DNA from: an uncultured Clostridia bacterium
GTDB taxonomy: Bacteria > Bacillota > Clostridia > Oscillospirales > Ruminococcaceae
DNA: 64,000 nt
Direction: 5' to 3'
Assembly (NCBI GenBank): GCA_947623585.1
Contig: CANQHA010000011.1
Coordinates: forward strand, 1 to 64,000
Of this stretch, positions 24,012 to 34,487 are shown piece by piece. Each line of letters starts with the position of its first letter. Within the stretch, counting starts at the first letter, position 1. The notes beneath the pieces are model-generated. The model ran no database searches. It was not told the origin of the DNA and saw only the letters and a list, made by a program, of their open reading frames with translations. The position numbers and the translations under genes were made by a program.

Positions 24012-25061
24012 ATGAGCAAGGAAATTTTTGAGGCGCTTAAAGGCATAGAGCTTGCAAGCGGAGTGCCGGGAGACGTTCTTATTGAAAAAATCAAAAGCGG
24101 GATACTCAAAGCGGTCAAGAGGGATTATCCCGACACCGAAAACGTCAGGATAGACCTTGACCCGAACACCGAGACCTTTGAAATGGCGATCCTCAAAACG
24201 GTGGTAGACGGCGAGCCGAACGACCCCGCAAACGAGATCAGCCTTGACGAGGCCCGCACCCGCGACCCCTCGATCGCCGTCGGTCAGCAGCTTGAGATCA
24301 TCCTCGACCCGTCCGCTTTCGGACGAGTTGCGGCAAGCTCGGCGAAGCAGTCTATCCGCTCGGATATAAAACAGTTCGAGCGCGACAGGCTTGTGGCCCA
24401 GTATCAGGACAAGGAGCACGAGATAGTTTCCGCGACCGTTCAGAAGGTCGAGCCCGGCACCGGAAACGCGATAATCACCATCGACAAGGACGAGGTCTAT
24501 TTCCCACGCGTCGAGCAGATACCCGGCGAAGTCATCAGAGCGGGCGACATTATCAAGGTATATGTCGTGGGAGTCGTGAACCCCGACAAAAAGCCCTCGG
24601 TAAAGGTCTCGCGGACGCATAAGGATTTCGTCAAGCGCCTGTTCGAGATAGAAGTGCCGGAAATTTACGACGGCACCGTCGAGATCAAGGCTATCTCTCG
24701 CGAGGCCGGCTTGCGCTCAAAAATAGCCGTCGCCTCGAAAAACCCCGATGTTGACGCGATAGGCGCCTGCATCGGTCCCAAGCGCTCGAGGATATCGGCG
24801 GTCATGGAGCAGCTCGGCGGCGAAAAGATCGACCTTATAAGTTACAGCGAGGACGACGCCGAATTCATCGCAAAATCCCTCGCCCCCGCCGAGGTCGTGA
24901 GCGTCGAGATACTTGAGGGCGAGAAAAAGAGCTGCACCGTTATAGTCCCCGAAAACCAGCTTTCGCTCGCTATCGGCAACAAGGGTCAGAACGCAAAGCT
25001 GGCGGCAAGGCTTACGGGCTATAAGATAGATATTATCCCGCTCGGCAAAAAAGAGGAATGA
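24012..25061 (+). CDS. nusA: Transcription termination/antitermination factor NusA
   Basis: A 349-residue RNA polymerase-binding factor with the Firmicutes arrangement: N-terminal polymerase-binding domain (~1-125), S1 domain (~130-200; EHEIVSATVQKVEPGTGNA), and KH1/KH2 (~200-345; GACIGPKRSRISAVMEQL and LAIGNKGQNAKLAARLTG, both GxxG loops present). It lacks the acidic C-terminal repeats of proteobacterial NusA, as expected. It is in the conserved rimP-nusA-rnpM-ylxQ-infB order. Confidence 0.95.
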   Translation: MSKEIFEALKGIELASGVPGDVLIEKIKSGILKAVKRDYPDTENVRIDLDPNTETFEMAILKTVVDGEPNDPANEISLDEARTRDPSIAVGQQLEIILDPSAFGRVAASSAKQSIRSDIKQFERDRLVAQYQDKEHEIVSATVQKVEPGTGNAIITIDKDEVYFPRVEQIPGEVIRAGDIIKVYVVGVVNPDKKPSVKVSRTHKDFVKRLFEIEVPEIYDGTVEIKAISREAGLRSKIAVASKNPDVDAIGACIGPKRSRISAVMEQLGGEKIDLISYSEDDAEFIAKSLAPAEVVSVEILEGEKKSCTVIVPENQLSLAIGNKGQNAKLAARLTGYKIDIIPLGKKEE

Positions 25062-25117
25062 CATATCCCGCCCCGCACGGCTTTTTGCGCGGGGGAGGTT
25101 GAAAGGAAGAACGGCTG

Positions 25118-25393
25118 ATGAAGCAAAGAAAGATCCCGATGCGCTCGTGCGTGGGCTGCATGGAATCGAAGCCGAAAAAAGAACTTTTGAGGATCGTGCG
25201 TTCGCCCGAGGGCGAGGTCAGCCTTGACCGGGTCGGCAAAAAGCCCGGCAGAGGCGCCTATATCTGCCCCGACGCGGAGTGCCTTAAAAAAGCGAGAAAA
25301 TACAGGCGGCTCGAAAAAAGCCTCGAGACGGAGATATCGCCCGAGGTTTACGAAACGCTTGAAAAAGAGCTTGCGGAGGCGCACGATGGCTGA
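25118..25393 (+). CDS. rnpM: YlxR/RnpM RNA-binding protein
   Basis: A 91-residue protein of the YlxR family, which binds RNase P RNA and modulates its activity in Bacillus. Hallmarks visible: IPMRSCVGCMESKPKKELLR, the GRGAYIC segment (KKPGRGAYICPDAEC), and a Lys/Arg-rich C-terminus. The paired Cys in CVGC and later CPDAEC are kept. It has a GAAAGGA ribosome site and overlaps the next gene by eight bases. Confidence 0.9.
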   Translation: MKQRKIPMRSCVGCMESKPKKELLRIVRSPEGEVSLDRVGKKPGRGAYICPDAECLKKARKYRRLEKSLETEISPEVYETLEKELAEAHDG

Positions 25394-25685
25394 TATAACG
25401 GGAACGCTTTCAATGTGCAGACGTGCCGCGAAGCTCATTTGCGGGGCCGACGAGGTAAAGTCGGCGTGCCAAAGAAAAACCGCGTTTTTGGTTTTGACGG
25501 CGAGCGATTTCTCGGAGAAGTCGAAAAAAGAGATTTCGCGGGTCTGCCGGAGGGAAAAAATACCGCTTTTAACTATCGCGGAGACGATGGACGATATCGG
25601 CGGCGCGATCGGCAAACGGTTCGGGGTCATGGCAGTGACCGATAAAGGCTTTGCCGGCGCGATAACAAAAAAGCTGAATCAGTGA
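25386..25685 (+). CDS. ylxQ: L7Ae-like ribosomal protein YlxQ
   Basis: A 99-residue L7Ae/L30e/Gadd45-fold RNA-binding protein, 25% basic, starting at the ATG at 25386 inside the end of rnpM; the longer ORF upstream is the rnpM gene in another frame. Features: MCRRAAKLICGADEVKSAC, then FLVLTASDFSEKSKKEI and MDDIGGAIGKRFGVMAVTD. Members bind kink-turn RNA. Sits directly before infB as in most Firmicutes. Confidence 0.9.
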   Translation: MADITGTLSMCRRAAKLICGADEVKSACQRKTAFLVLTASDFSEKSKKEISRVCRREKIPLLTIAETMDDIGGAIGKRFGVMAVTDKGFAGAITKKLNQ

Positions 25686-25717
25686 ATCGAACTTTCAAAT
25701 CTAACTTTTAAGGAGCT

Positions 25718-28174
25718 ATGCCTATGATTACAAAATATAAACTTTCCGACCTTGCCAAAGACCTGAAAATGACCGCCAACGAGATAATCGAGCTTTTGGC
25801 GGCCGAGTTCGGCGCGAAAAAAACCGGCTCGAGCCTCAGCCCCGACGAGGTGAATTACGTCTTCGAGGTTTTGACTCAGCGGAATCAGGTCGAGAGCTTC
25901 GACGGCTATTTTGCGGATAAGACCGCGTCGGCAAAGCCCGCGCCCAAAAAGAAGCCCGAGCCGAAGACCGCTAAAAAAGACGCCCCCGAGGCGGCGGAAA
26001 AGCCCGAGAAGAAAACAAAGCCCGCCGAGGAGCAAAAGGCTTCTAAAGAAGAGAAAAAGCCCGAGCCCGCGAAAAAAGAGGAGCCCAAGCCTCAGCCGAG
26101 ACCGAGGCGCGAGGAGAAAAAGCCCGCCAAAAAGCAGGAGCACGGCGAGCGCCAGAAGTTGATTTCAAGCGGAAGCGGCGCGCTCAGCTCGGCGAACGAG
26201 AATCAGCGCGTGGTGGATACCCGCGGAAGCTACGTCAATATCGACAAATATAACGACCGCTACGACAACCTTGCCGACAACGGCCGAAAGGGCAGCGAAA
26301 ACTATCAGAAAAAGCAGAAGCTGGTCCAAAAATCAAAGCAGCAGAAAAAACAGCAGCTTTCGACAAAGCGCGAGACCGAGGCCGAAAAGCTCCGCAGATT
26401 GGAGCTTGAACGCGCAAGAAAGCAGCAGTTAAGAATAACCATTCCCGATGAGATCACCGTCGCCGAGCTTGCCTCAAGGCTGAAAGTCACCGCTACCGAG
26501 GTCATCAAAAAGCTGATGGGTCTCGGAGTTTTCGCGGCGATAAACCAGACCGTTGACTTCGACACCGCGGCGCTCGTAGCCGAGGAGCTGGGCGCAAAGG
26601 TCGAAAAAGAGGTCGTCGTGACCATCGAGGAGCGCCTTATCGTCGATGAGGATGATAAGCCGGAGGATCTTTTGGAGCGCAGCCCGGTCGTCGTAGTCAT
26701 GGGACACGTCGATCACGGAAAGACCTCGCTGCTTGACAAAATCCGCCATGCAAACGTCACCGCAACCGAGGCGGGCGGCATCACTCAGCACATCGGCGCT
26801 TACAGGGTGAACGTCAAGGGACGCGACATCACTTTCCTTGACACCCCGGGCCACGAGGCTTTCACTGCGATGAGGCTAAGAGGCGCTATGGTGACCGATA
26901 TAGCGATACTTGTCGTCGCGGCGGACGACGGGATCATGCCTCAGACAATCGAGGCGATAAACCATGCGAAAGCCGCCGGCGTTTCGATAATCGTCGCTAT
27001 AAACAAGATGGATAAAGAGGGCGCCAACCCCGACAGGATCATGCAGCAGCTCACCGAGCACGACCTTGTGGTCGAGGCTTGGGGCGGCGACGTTGTTTGC
27101 GTTCCCGTCTCGGCGAAAACCGGCGAGGGTATCGACGAGCTTTTGGAGAACGTGCTTTTGGTCGCCGACGTTTTGGAGCTTAAAGCCAACCCGAACCGCC
27201 TTGCAAAGGGCTCGGTGATAGAGGCGAGGCTCGACCGCGGGCGCGGACCCGTCGCCACGGTGCTCGTTCAGAACGGCACCCTCAAAATGGGCGATATCAT
27301 CATCGCGGGGACCGCAGTCGGAAGAATCAGGACCATGACCGACGACAAGGGCCGTTCGGTGAACGCCGCAGGCCCCTCGGTGCCGGTCGAGATAACCGGT
27401 CTTGACGAGGTGCCCTCGGCGGGCGACGTTTTCAACGCAGTCGCCGACGAAAAGCTGGCAAGAGAGCTTGTCGAGCAGAGAAAGCAGGAGGCCAAGGAAG
27501 AGGTCTTCAAGCAGTATCAGAAGGTCACGCTCGACAATCTGTTCAGCCAGATATCCGAGGGCGAGATGAAAGAGCTTCCTATCGTTGTGAAAGCCGACGT
27601 TCAGGGCTCGGTAGAAGCCGTAAAGCAGTCGCTTGAAAAGATTTCAAACGACGAGGTGCGAGTAAAGGTCATTCACGGCGGCGTCGGAGCGGTATCGGAA
27701 AGCGACGTTATGCTCGCAAGCGCTTCAAACGCGATAATCGTCGGCTTCAACGTTAGACCCGATCCCGTCGCAAAGGCAAACGCCGAGCGCGACGGAGTTG
27801 ACATGAGACTTTACAGGGTCATCTATGACGCCATCGAAGAGATCCAGACCGCCATGAAGGGTATGCTCGCTCCGAAGTTCAGAGAGGTCGATACCGCCCG
27901 CGTCGAAGTCAGACAGGTATATAAGATCACCGGCGTAGGCTCGGTCGCGGGGTGCTATGTTCTTGACGGAAAGATATCAAGAAGCGATCAGGTTCGGGTC
28001 GTTCGCGACGGAATCATCATCGCCGACGACAAGATGTCGAGCTTAAAGCGCTTTAAGGACAACGTCAGGGACGTTTCCGCCGGCTTTGAGTGCGGTATCA
28101 CCCTTGAAAAATTCAGCGACTTCAAAGAGGGAGATATCTTTGAGGGATATATCATGAGCGAAGAGGCGAAATGA
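25718..28174 (+). CDS. infB: Translation initiation factor IF-2
   Basis: An 818-residue GTPase that places initiator tRNA on the ribosome. An IF2-N domain (residues ~1-55) is followed by a long Lys/Glu/Pro/Ala-rich low-complexity linker (~70-145), a second IF2-N segment (~245-300), and the G domain with [20 protein letters not shown] and [11 protein letters not shown]. Domains II-IV follow to the end. ATG at 25718 has AAGGAG; a second ATG two codons later is the alternative. Linker composition differs from the rest and gives strong codon repetition but the frame is intact. Confidence 0.95.
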   Translation: MPMITKYKLSDLAKDLKMTANEIIELLAAEFGAKKTGSSLSPDEVNYVFEVLTQRNQVESFDGYFADKTASAKPAPKKKPEPKTAKKDAPEAAEKPEKKTKPAEEQKASKEEKKPEPAKKEEPKPQPRPRREEKKPAKKQEHGERQKLISSGSGALSSANENQRVVDTRGSYVNIDKYNDRYDNLADNGRKGSENYQKKQKLVQKSKQQKKQQLSTKRETEAEKLRRLELERARKQQLRITIPDEITVAELASRLKVTATEVIKKLMGLGVFAAINQTVDFDTAALVAEELGAKVEKEVVVTIEERLIVDEDDKPEDLLERSPVVVVMGHVDHGKTSLLDKIRHANVTATEAGGITQHIGAYRVNVKGRDITFLDTPGHEAFTAMRLRGAMVTDIAILVVAADDGIMPQTIEAINHAKAAGVSIIVAINKMDKEGANPDRIMQQLTEHDLVVEAWGGDVVCVPVSAKTGEGIDELLENVLLVADVLELKANPNRLAKGSVIEARLDRGRGPVATVLVQNGTLKMGDIIIAGTAVGRIRTMTDDKGRSVNAAGPSVPVEITGLDEVPSAGDVFNAVADEKLARELVEQRKQEAKEEVFKQYQKVTLDNLFSQISEGEMKELPIVVKADVQGSVEAVKQSLEKISNDEVRVKVIHGGVGAVSESDVMLASASNAIIVGFNVRPDPVAKANAERDGVDMRLYRVIYDAIEEIQTAMKGMLAPKFREVDTARVEVRQVYKITGVGSVAGCYVLDGKISRSDQVRVVRDGIIIADDKMSSLKRFKDNVRDVSAGFECGITLEKFSDFKEGDIFEGYIMSEEAK

Positions 28175-28205
28175 TTTTTAAAGACTTAAAGCAAAGGAGA
28201 CAGCC

Positions 28206-28586
28206 ATGTCTGATTTTAAATCCGCAAGGCTCGCGTCGGATATTCAGAGGATAATCGGCGGAAAGCTCCGCGACCTTAAAGACCCGAGGATAAACGCCGA
28301 AAGACTGACGGTGGTTCGCGCCGACGTTTCAAAAGACCGTTCCGTCGCAAAGATATATGTTTCAAGCCTTGACGGCTTAGGCTCGGCCAAGGAGGCGGTC
28401 AAGGGGCTTGAAAGCGCTTCGGGACTTTTGAGGCACGAGATTGTTTCGGTGCTCGGAATAAGAAAAGCCCCCGAGCTCAGATTTATAGCGGACGATTCGG
28501 CGGAATATTCCGCGCACATCTCGAAAATGCTTAAAAGCCTGAACATTCCTTCAGACGACAAGGAGACGGACAGCGATGAAAATTGA
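28206..28586 (+). CDS. rbfA: Ribosome-binding factor A
   Basis: A 126-residue KH-fold factor for late 30S maturation and cold response. Features: RLASDIQRIIGGKLRDLKDP, KDRSVAKIYVSSL and the C-terminal RKAPELRFIADDSAEYSAHI, typical of the family. It overlaps the next gene by eleven bases, which suggests translational coupling. Ribosome site GGAGACAGCC. Confidence 0.93.
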   Translation: MSDFKSARLASDIQRIIGGKLRDLKDPRINAERLTVVRADVSKDRSVAKIYVSSLDGLGSAKEAVKGLESASGLLRHEIVSVLGIRKAPELRFIADDSAEYSAHISKMLKSLNIPSDDKETDSDEN

Positions 28587-29529
28587 CACTCTTGAACAGC
28601 TTGCCGAAAAGCTGAAAAGCTGCGAAAACGTTACGATACTCACCCACGCCCACCCCGACGGAGACACCATAGGAGCGGGCTTCGGGCTTTGCTATTTTTT
28701 GAGAAGCGTCGGGGTTAAGGCAAACGTCAGAAATTCCGACGGCTTCCCCAAAAAATTCGATTTCCTCTATTATGATTACGCCGACGAGGATTTTGAGGAG
28801 CAGTGCGTTATTTCGGTCGACGTCGCCGACGCGAAGCTGCTCGGAGAAAACCTTGCGAATTATGCCGACAGGACAGATATCTGCATAGATCACCATTTTT
28901 CAAACAAGAGCTTCGCAAAATTCAGCTATATCGACGGCGGAAGCTGCGCCACCTGCCTTATAATCTATGAGCTTTTAAAGGTCATGGGCGTTAAGCCCGA
29001 CAAGCGGATAGCCGACTGCCTTTATACCGGGATAGCCACCGATACCGGCTGCTTTATGTTCGAGGGCACCTCGCCCGAGGCTCACCGCGCGGCGGCCGAC
29101 CTTATCTCGTGCGGGGCGAGCGCGGCCGCGATAAACCGCGAGATGTTCCAGATAAAGTCAAAGGGCAGAATTTTTGCCGAGATGCAGCTTATAAAAAATA
29201 TGCGCTTCTCGGAGGATTCAAAGATTGCGCTGATAACGATAACCAACGACATTATGGATAAATTCGGCGTCGATAGGGCCGACCTTGACGGCTTTGCGGG
29301 GATACCGATCTGCGTCAAGGGCGTTAAAATCGGCATAACCCTTAAGCAGCAGCCCGAGAACCCCGAGCTTTTCAAGGCTTCGATAAGAACCGTTGACGTT
29401 GACGCCGCCGCCATCGCCGCAAAATTCGACGGCGGAGGGCATATCAGAGCCGCGGGGTGCAGCGTTCGCGGAACCGAAAGCGAGGCCGCCGAAAAGCTGC
29501 TTGCGGCCGCAAAAGAAGCCGTATGCTGA
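28576..29529 (+). CDS. nrnA: DHH/DHHA1 phosphoesterase, NrnA-like
   Basis: A 317-residue bifunctional oligoribonuclease/pAp phosphatase family protein that degrades nanoRNAs. DHH-domain motifs: LTHAHPDGDTIGAG, a VISVDVAD (metal Asp), CIDHHFSNKSF (DHH), and a TGIATDTGCFMFEGT segment. The C-terminal DHHA1 motif is FDGGGHIRAAGC. All metal ligands expected for the family are present. It is embedded between rbfA and truB, a standard Firmicutes position, with overlaps of 11 and 7 bases. Confidence 0.92.
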   Translation: MKIDTLEQLAEKLKSCENVTILTHAHPDGDTIGAGFGLCYFLRSVGVKANVRNSDGFPKKFDFLYYDYADEDFEEQCVISVDVADAKLLGENLANYADRTDICIDHHFSNKSFAKFSYIDGGSCATCLIIYELLKVMGVKPDKRIADCLYTGIATDTGCFMFEGTSPEAHRAAADLISCGASAAAINREMFQIKSKGRIFAEMQLIKNMRFSEDSKIALITITNDIMDKFGVDRADLDGFAGIPICVKGVKIGITLKQQPENPELFKASIRTVDVDAAAIAAKFDGGGHIRAAGCSVRGTESEAAEKLLAAAKEAVC

Positions 29530-30401
29530 GCGGAGTTATAGCTATCGACAAACCCAAGGGCTTCACTTCGTTTGACGTCGTTGCGAAACTTCGCGGAATT
29601 TTCAAAGAGCGCCGAATAGGTCATTCGGGAACGCTCGACCCGCTTGCAACGGGCGTTTTGCCTGTGTTTTTGGGAAAAGCCGCAAGGGCGGCGGACATTC
29701 TGCCCGACCCGAAAAAGCGTTATACCGCCGGCTTCGCCCTCGGTTTTGAGACCGACACGCAGGACATAAGCGGAGCGGTCATAAAAACCGGCGGCAAAAA
29801 AATTTCCCGCGAGCTGCTTGAAGAAATTCTCTCCGCGTTTTCGGGGGAAATATCTCAGACCCCCCCGATGTATTCCGCCGTAAAGATCGGCGGAAAGCGC
29901 CTTTATCAGCTTGCAAGAGAGGGGAAAACCGTTGAGCGCCCCTCGCGGAGCGTTACGGTTTTTGAGATAAAGCTCGACGGCTTTGACGAAAGCCTGCAAA
30001 AGGGCGTTCTGAGCGTTGAGTGCTCAAAGGGGACTTATATCCGCACCCTCATCAACGATATCGGAGAGGCGCTCGGCAGCTTTGCCGCGATGACCTCTTT
30101 AAGACGGACCTATTCTCAGAGCTTCGATATTTCGGACTGCCTGAGCATAGAGGCCGTCGAAGAAGCCGCCCGAAGCGGCTCGGCGCAAAGCCTTTTGGCG
30201 CCGGTCGAGCGCTGCTTTGAGTGCTACCCGAAGATGCTCCTCGACCCATTTGCCGAGAAAAAATATAAAAACGGCGTTTTGCCCGCCGCCCCCGAAAGCC
30301 TTAAAAACGGCTTCGTGAGGGTGTTCGGCAGCGAGTTTTTGGGAATCTGCGAGGTATCGGACGGCGCGCTGAAAATTTACAGAAATTTCTGGGGAGATTG
30401 A
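29523..30401 (+). CDS. truB: tRNA pseudouridine-55 synthase
   Basis: A 292-residue enzyme that forms pseudouridine 55 in the tRNA T loop. I begin at ATG 29523 (MLSGVIAIDKPKGFTSFDVV), inside the end of nrnA; the earlier in-frame ATG is within nrnA. The catalytic Asp lies in GHSGTLDPLATGVL. Other markers are QTPPMYSAVKIGGKRLYQLA and CSKGTYIRTLINDIG. Only one base separates it from ribF. Confidence 0.94.
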   Translation: MLSGVIAIDKPKGFTSFDVVAKLRGIFKERRIGHSGTLDPLATGVLPVFLGKAARAADILPDPKKRYTAGFALGFETDTQDISGAVIKTGGKKISRELLEEILSAFSGEISQTPPMYSAVKIGGKRLYQLAREGKTVERPSRSVTVFEIKLDGFDESLQKGVLSVECSKGTYIRTLINDIGEALGSFAAMTSLRRTYSQSFDISDCLSIEAVEEAARSGSAQSLLAPVERCFECYPKMLLDPFAEKKYKNGVLPAAPESLKNGFVRVFGSEFLGICEVSDGALKIYRNFWGD

Positions 30402-30402
30402 A

Positions 30403-31272
30403 ATGAGCCGGAAAAAAGCGGTGCTTCTCGGTCTGTTCGACGGGCTCCACCGAGGTCACATGAGCGCCGTCGGCGAGCTTTTGAAGCAAAGCGGAGAAAA
30501 AACCGTTTTCACCTTCGACTCGGCGACGATGACGACAAAGGGCCGCCGCGGTCTTTTGATGAGCGACGGCGAAAAGCGCGAAAGGCTTTGCACCCTCGGA
30601 GTCGATAAGGTCGTCTCGAAGGATTTTTCCGAGTATAAGGATATTGCGCCCGACGTTTTTGTGCGCGAGGTTTTGATAGGCCGCCTTGAAGCCGAGACCG
30701 TTATCTGCGGCGAAAATTTCAGATTCGGCAGGGGCGGAACGGCGGACGCCGCGCAGCTTTTTGACCTTTGCAAAAGCGCCGGCGCGAAAGCGATCATAGT
30801 CCCCACCGTTTTTGACGGCGGCGAGCCGATTAGCACAAGCAGGATACGCGCGCTTATCGAGGAGGGAAAGATCGGCGAGGCGAACCGCCTGCTCGGTTAT
30901 CCCTATTCGTTCTCGGGAGAGATAATACACGGCGACAGGATAGGCACGTCGATAGGCATAAAGACCGTCAACATCGGCTTCGACCCCGAGCGTGCGCTGC
31001 CGAAAAAGGGGGTATACGCCGCCCGGGCCGAAATCGACGGAAAGGTTTATTCGGGGGTCACAAACGTCGGCACAAGGCCGACCGTTCACGAGGACGGAAA
31101 AATAGTCATAGAGACGCATCTTATTGATTTTGACGGCGACGTTTACGGAAAAAGAGCGACGGTATCGCTTCTTGAATTTTTGAGAGAAGAAAGGCGCTTC
31201 GGCTCGCTTGAAGAACTCAGGCAGACCGTTGCGAATGATATAAACACTGTAAAGGAGACTGTAAGGTTATGA
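30403..31272 (+). CDS. ribF: Bifunctional riboflavin kinase/FAD synthetase
   Basis: A 289-residue protein. The N-terminal nucleotidyltransferase domain (residues ~1-165) has [14 protein letters not shown] (HxGH-like), an FVREVL segment and the [13 protein letters not shown] motif. The C-terminal flavokinase domain (~180-285) has [24 protein letters not shown] and [16 protein letters not shown] (ATP/Mg site). The kinase motif usually starts GRTIGFPTAN and here reads [10 protein letters not shown], a small deviation. It is coupled to gltX by a four-base overlap. Confidence 0.92.
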   Translation: MSRKKAVLLGLFDGLHRGHMSAVGELLKQSGEKTVFTFDSATMTTKGRRGLLMSDGEKRERLCTLGVDKVVSKDFSEYKDIAPDVFVREVLIGRLEAETVICGENFRFGRGGTADAAQLFDLCKSAGAKAIIVPTVFDGGEPISTSRIRALIEEGKIGEANRLLGYPYSFSGEIIHGDRIGTSIGIKTVNIGFDPERALPKKGVYAARAEIDGKVYSGVTNVGTRPTVHEDGKIVIETHLIDFDGDVYGKRATVSLLEFLREERRFGSLEELRQTVANDINTVKETVRL

Positions 31273-32717
31273 ACGAAGTAAGAACGAGGTTCGCACCGAG
31301 CCCGACGGGTTATCTTCACGTCGGAGGGCTTCGCACCGCGCTGTTTACCTATTGCATCGCCAAAAAGGCGGGCGGAAAATTTATTCTGAGAATAGAGGAC
31401 ACCGACCAAGAGAGATATGTCGAGGGCGCGAACGAGGTCATTTATCGCACGCTTCGAGCGGTCGGGCTTAACTGGGACGAGGGACCCGACATCGGCGGAG
31501 ATTACGGCCCGTATATTCAGACCGAGCGCCGCGGGATATATAAAGAATACGCCGAAAAGCTGGTCGAGCTCGGCGGGGCATATTACTGCTTCTGCGACAA
31601 GGACAGGCTTTCCGAGCTCAAAGCCGTTCAGGAGGCTTCGGGCGTCAACCCGATGTATGACCGCCACTGCCGCAATCTTTCGCCCGAGGAGGTCAAAGAA
31701 AAGCTGGCCGCCGGAACGCCTTACGTCATTCGTCAGAAGATACCGCTTGAGGGCTCAACGACCTTCAGCGACGTGCTTTACGGCGACATCACCGTTGAGA
31801 ATTCAACTCTCGACGACCAGATTCTCCTTAAGACCGACGGTCTGCCGACCTATAACTTCGCGAACGTCGTTGACGACCACCTGATGGGCATAACCCACGT
31901 CGTCAGGGGCAACGAATATCTCGCCTCGGCGCCGAAATATACCCTTTTATACAAAGCCTTCGGCTGGGAGGAGCCGGTTTATATCCACGTCGAGCACATC
32001 ATGCGCGACAAGCAGCACAAGCTGTCAAAGCGCGACGGCGACGCGTCGTATGAGGACCTTATAAACAAGGGCTATCTTAGCGAGGCTGTCGTAAATTACA
32101 TCGCGCTTTTGGGCTGGTCGCCAAAGGGAGAGAGGGAGATATTCTCGCTTCCCGAGCTTGTCGAGGAGTTTGACATCTCGGGGCTTTCAAAGTCGCCCGC
32201 GATTTTCGACCCGATGAAGCTGAGGGCGATAAACGGCGAGTATATCCGCGCGCTTTCGCCCGAAAAATTCGCCGAGTACGCCGAGCCTTACATCAGAAAG
32301 AGCTGCAAGGGCGATTTTGACCTGAAAAAGATAGCTTCTCTTTTGCAGCCGAGGACCGAGGTGCTGTCCGAAATACCCGAGCAGGTCGATTTCTTCGACG
32401 AAATGCCGAGCTACGACCTTTCGCTTTATGACAACAAGAAGATGAAAACCGACCGCGCCGCCGCCCTCGAGGTCCTCAAAAAGGCGCTGCCGACGCTTGA
32501 AAACCTCTCGGATTGGTCGCTCGACGGGCTTCGCGAGGCGCTTTTCGGGCTTATCGCCGAAATGGGCGTCAAAAACGGCTTCGTTCTTTGGCCGGTGAGG
32601 GTCGCCATAAGCGGAAAGCAGTTCACCCCGGGCGGAGCTCTTGAGATCGCCGAGATAATCGGAAAAGACGAAACGCTCAGAAGAATGAAGCGCTCGATTG
32701 AAATGCTCGAAGCCTGA
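31269..32717 (+). CDS. gltX: Glutamyl-tRNA synthetase
   Basis: A 482-residue class I synthetase. HIGH-equivalent motif: [18 protein letters not shown] at the N-terminus; KMSKS-equivalent: [12 protein letters not shown] near residue 250. The C-terminal anticodon domain is intact. A four-Cys zinc site is not evident, as in many bacterial GluRS. It may also charge tRNA-Gln if no GlnRS exists; no gatCAB lies in the window. It closes the infB operon; a weak -10 for the next operon lies at about 32741. Confidence 0.95.
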   Translation: MNEVRTRFAPSPTGYLHVGGLRTALFTYCIAKKAGGKFILRIEDTDQERYVEGANEVIYRTLRAVGLNWDEGPDIGGDYGPYIQTERRGIYKEYAEKLVELGGAYYCFCDKDRLSELKAVQEASGVNPMYDRHCRNLSPEEVKEKLAAGTPYVIRQKIPLEGSTTFSDVLYGDITVENSTLDDQILLKTDGLPTYNFANVVDDHLMGITHVVRGNEYLASAPKYTLLYKAFGWEEPVYIHVEHIMRDKQHKLSKRDGDASYEDLINKGYLSEAVVNYIALLGWSPKGEREIFSLPELVEEFDISGLSKSPAIFDPMKLRAINGEYIRALSPEKFAEYAEPYIRKSCKGDFDLKKIASLLQPRTEVLSEIPEQVDFFDEMPSYDLSLYDNKKMKTDRAAALEVLKKALPTLENLSDWSLDGLREALFGLIAEMGVKNGFVLWPVRVAISGKQFTPGGALEIAEIIGKDETLRRMKRSIEMLEA

Positions 32718-32774
32718 ACCCGAAAGCGAAATTTCACTTTGTTATAATTTTCCCATATCGGAGGGATGCTTTTA

Positions 32775-33773
32775 ATGATTGAAGTAAAAAATCTGGTGAA
32801 GTCCTACGGCGACAAGCACGCCGTCGCGGGGATCAGCTTTAAAGCCAACGACGGAGAGATACTCGGCTTTTTGGGGCCTAACGGCGCCGGAAAGTCAACG
32901 ACGATGAACATTCTGACCGGCTATCTTTCCTCGACCTCGGGCGAGGCTTATATCAACGGCCACGATATCCTCGAAGACCCTATCGCCGCAAAAAAAGAGA
33001 TAGGATATCTCCCCGAATTTCCGCCGCTTTACCTTGACATGACGGTCAGGGAATACCTCTATTTTGTTTATGAGCTTCGCGGGTGCAAGCTGCCGCGAAA
33101 CACTCACCTAAAAGAGATTTGCGAGCTCGTCAAGATAGACAACGTTTTCGACCGAAGAATAAACAACCTCTCAAAGGGATATAAACAGCGCGTCGGGCTT
33201 GCGCAGGCGCTTGTCGGAAACCCGAACGTTCTGATACTCGACGAGCCGACAGTCGGACTTGACCCGAAGCAGATAATCGAAATAAGAACGCTCATTAAAA
33301 AGCTCGGCAAAAACCACACCGTCATTCTTTCGTCGCATATCCTCTCCGAGGTCCAAGCGGTATGCGACAGGATCATAGTCATAAATCAGGGAAAGATAGT
33401 CGCCGACGACACCGCCGACAATCTTTCAAGGCAGCTCACCGCCGACCACAAGCTGATTGCGCGTATCGACGGACCGAAGGACGAGGTGATAAAGCTCGTT
33501 CAGACCATTCCCGGGGTCGTTTCGATAGTTGCGGATCTGCAGCGCGAAAAGGGCGTTTGGGAATATAACATCGAGGCGGTCGAGGGAACGGATATCCGCC
33601 GCGAGCTGAACCGAAGGCTTATGTCGCGAAACTGGTATATCCTCGGGCTGCGTTCAAGCGAGCTTTCCTTGGAGGACATCTTCCTGAAACTCACGATGGG
33701 CGAAAGCGTCACCGAATTTTTGGCGGATAAGGCTTCCGACCTTGAGGAAAATTATGAGGAGGCGGAAAAATGA
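32775..33773 (+). CDS. ABC transporter ATP-binding protein (GldA-like)
   Basis: A 332-residue ATPase. I start at ATG 32775 because CGGAGGG (32759-32765) lies directly before the earlier ATG 32766. Walker A: GFLGPNGAGKSTTMNIL; signature: LSKGYKQRVGLAQAL; Walker B: VLILDEPTVGLDP; then the switch His (SSHI). A C-terminal ~110-residue extension, after the nucleotide-binding domain, resembles ABC-2 export ATPases. It is coupled by a four-base overlap to the permease. It drives the exporter below. Confidence 0.92.
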   Translation: MIEVKNLVKSYGDKHAVAGISFKANDGEILGFLGPNGAGKSTTMNILTGYLSSTSGEAYINGHDILEDPIAAKKEIGYLPEFPPLYLDMTVREYLYFVYELRGCKLPRNTHLKEICELVKIDNVFDRRINNLSKGYKQRVGLAQALVGNPNVLILDEPTVGLDPKQIIEIRTLIKKLGKNHTVILSSHILSEVQAVCDRIIVINQGKIVADDTADNLSRQLTADHKLIARIDGPKDEVIKLVQTIPGVVSIVADLQREKGVWEYNIEAVEGTDIRRELNRRLMSRNWYILGLRSSELSLEDIFLKLTMGESVTEFLADKASDLEENYEEAEK

Positions 33774-34474
33774 CTGCGATCTTAAAGCGCGAAGTCAGAG
33801 CATATTTTGATTCGCTCATCGGATATATTTTTCTGACCGCTTTCTTTGCGGCTTCCGGAGTTCTTTTCAGCGTGACCTCGCTCCAGTTCGGCTCGACCGA
33901 CATGAGCGGAATGTACGCCTCGCTGTTTTACATTCTTTTGGTGCTGATACCCATTCTCACGATGCGCACCCTTTCCGAGGAAAAGCGCCAGAAGACCGAT
34001 CAGCTTCTTCTCACCGCCCCGATAAGCCTTTCGGCGCTCGTTATCGGAAAATTTTTGGCGGCGATGATAATTTACGGCCTCGGGGTTTTGATGACCCTTG
34101 TTTATGCGATAGTGATATCCTTTTTCGGCGCGGTCTCATGGCTCACCGTAATAGGAAACGTCGTCGGGCTGCTTTTGCTCGGCGCGGCTTATGTCGCGGT
34201 CGGAATGTTCGTTTCGTCGCTCACCGAGAATCAGGTGATAGCCGCTATCGGAGGCTTTGCCGCAATGCTGGTGCTTTATCTTATCGGCACGATAGCGCAG
34301 ATAGTTCCGATAAACTGGATAGCGAATATCCTTGCGGGGCTTTCGTTCTCGGCAAGATATAACCCGTTCACCTACGGAGTATTTGATTTTTCAAACGTTT
34401 TGTTCTTTATAAGCGCAACGGTCGTCTTTCTGTTTCTGACCGTCAGAGTGCTTGAACGCCGCAGGTGGTCCTGA
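33770..34474 (+). CDS. ABC-2 family permease (GldF-like)
   Basis: A 234-residue membrane protein with six hydrophobic segments, for example GYIFLTAFFAASGVLF, LFYILLVLIPILTMR, LAAMIIYGLGVLMTLVYA and VLFFISATVVFLFLTVRV. The loop MRTLSEEKRQKTDQLLLTAP matches GldF/ABC-2 permeases. It is the channel for the ATPase before it; substrate unknown. It is 13 bases upstream of the Gld-like auxiliary protein. Confidence 0.87.
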   Translation: MTAILKREVRAYFDSLIGYIFLTAFFAASGVLFSVTSLQFGSTDMSGMYASLFYILLVLIPILTMRTLSEEKRQKTDQLLLTAPISLSALVIGKFLAAMIIYGLGVLMTLVYAIVISFFGAVSWLTVIGNVVGLLLLGAAYVAVGMFVSSLTENQVIAAIGGFAAMLVLYLIGTIAQIVPINWIANILAGLSFSARYNPFTYGVFDFSNVLFFISATVVFLFLTVRVLERRRWS

Positions 34475-34487
34475 GGAGGTGCCAAAG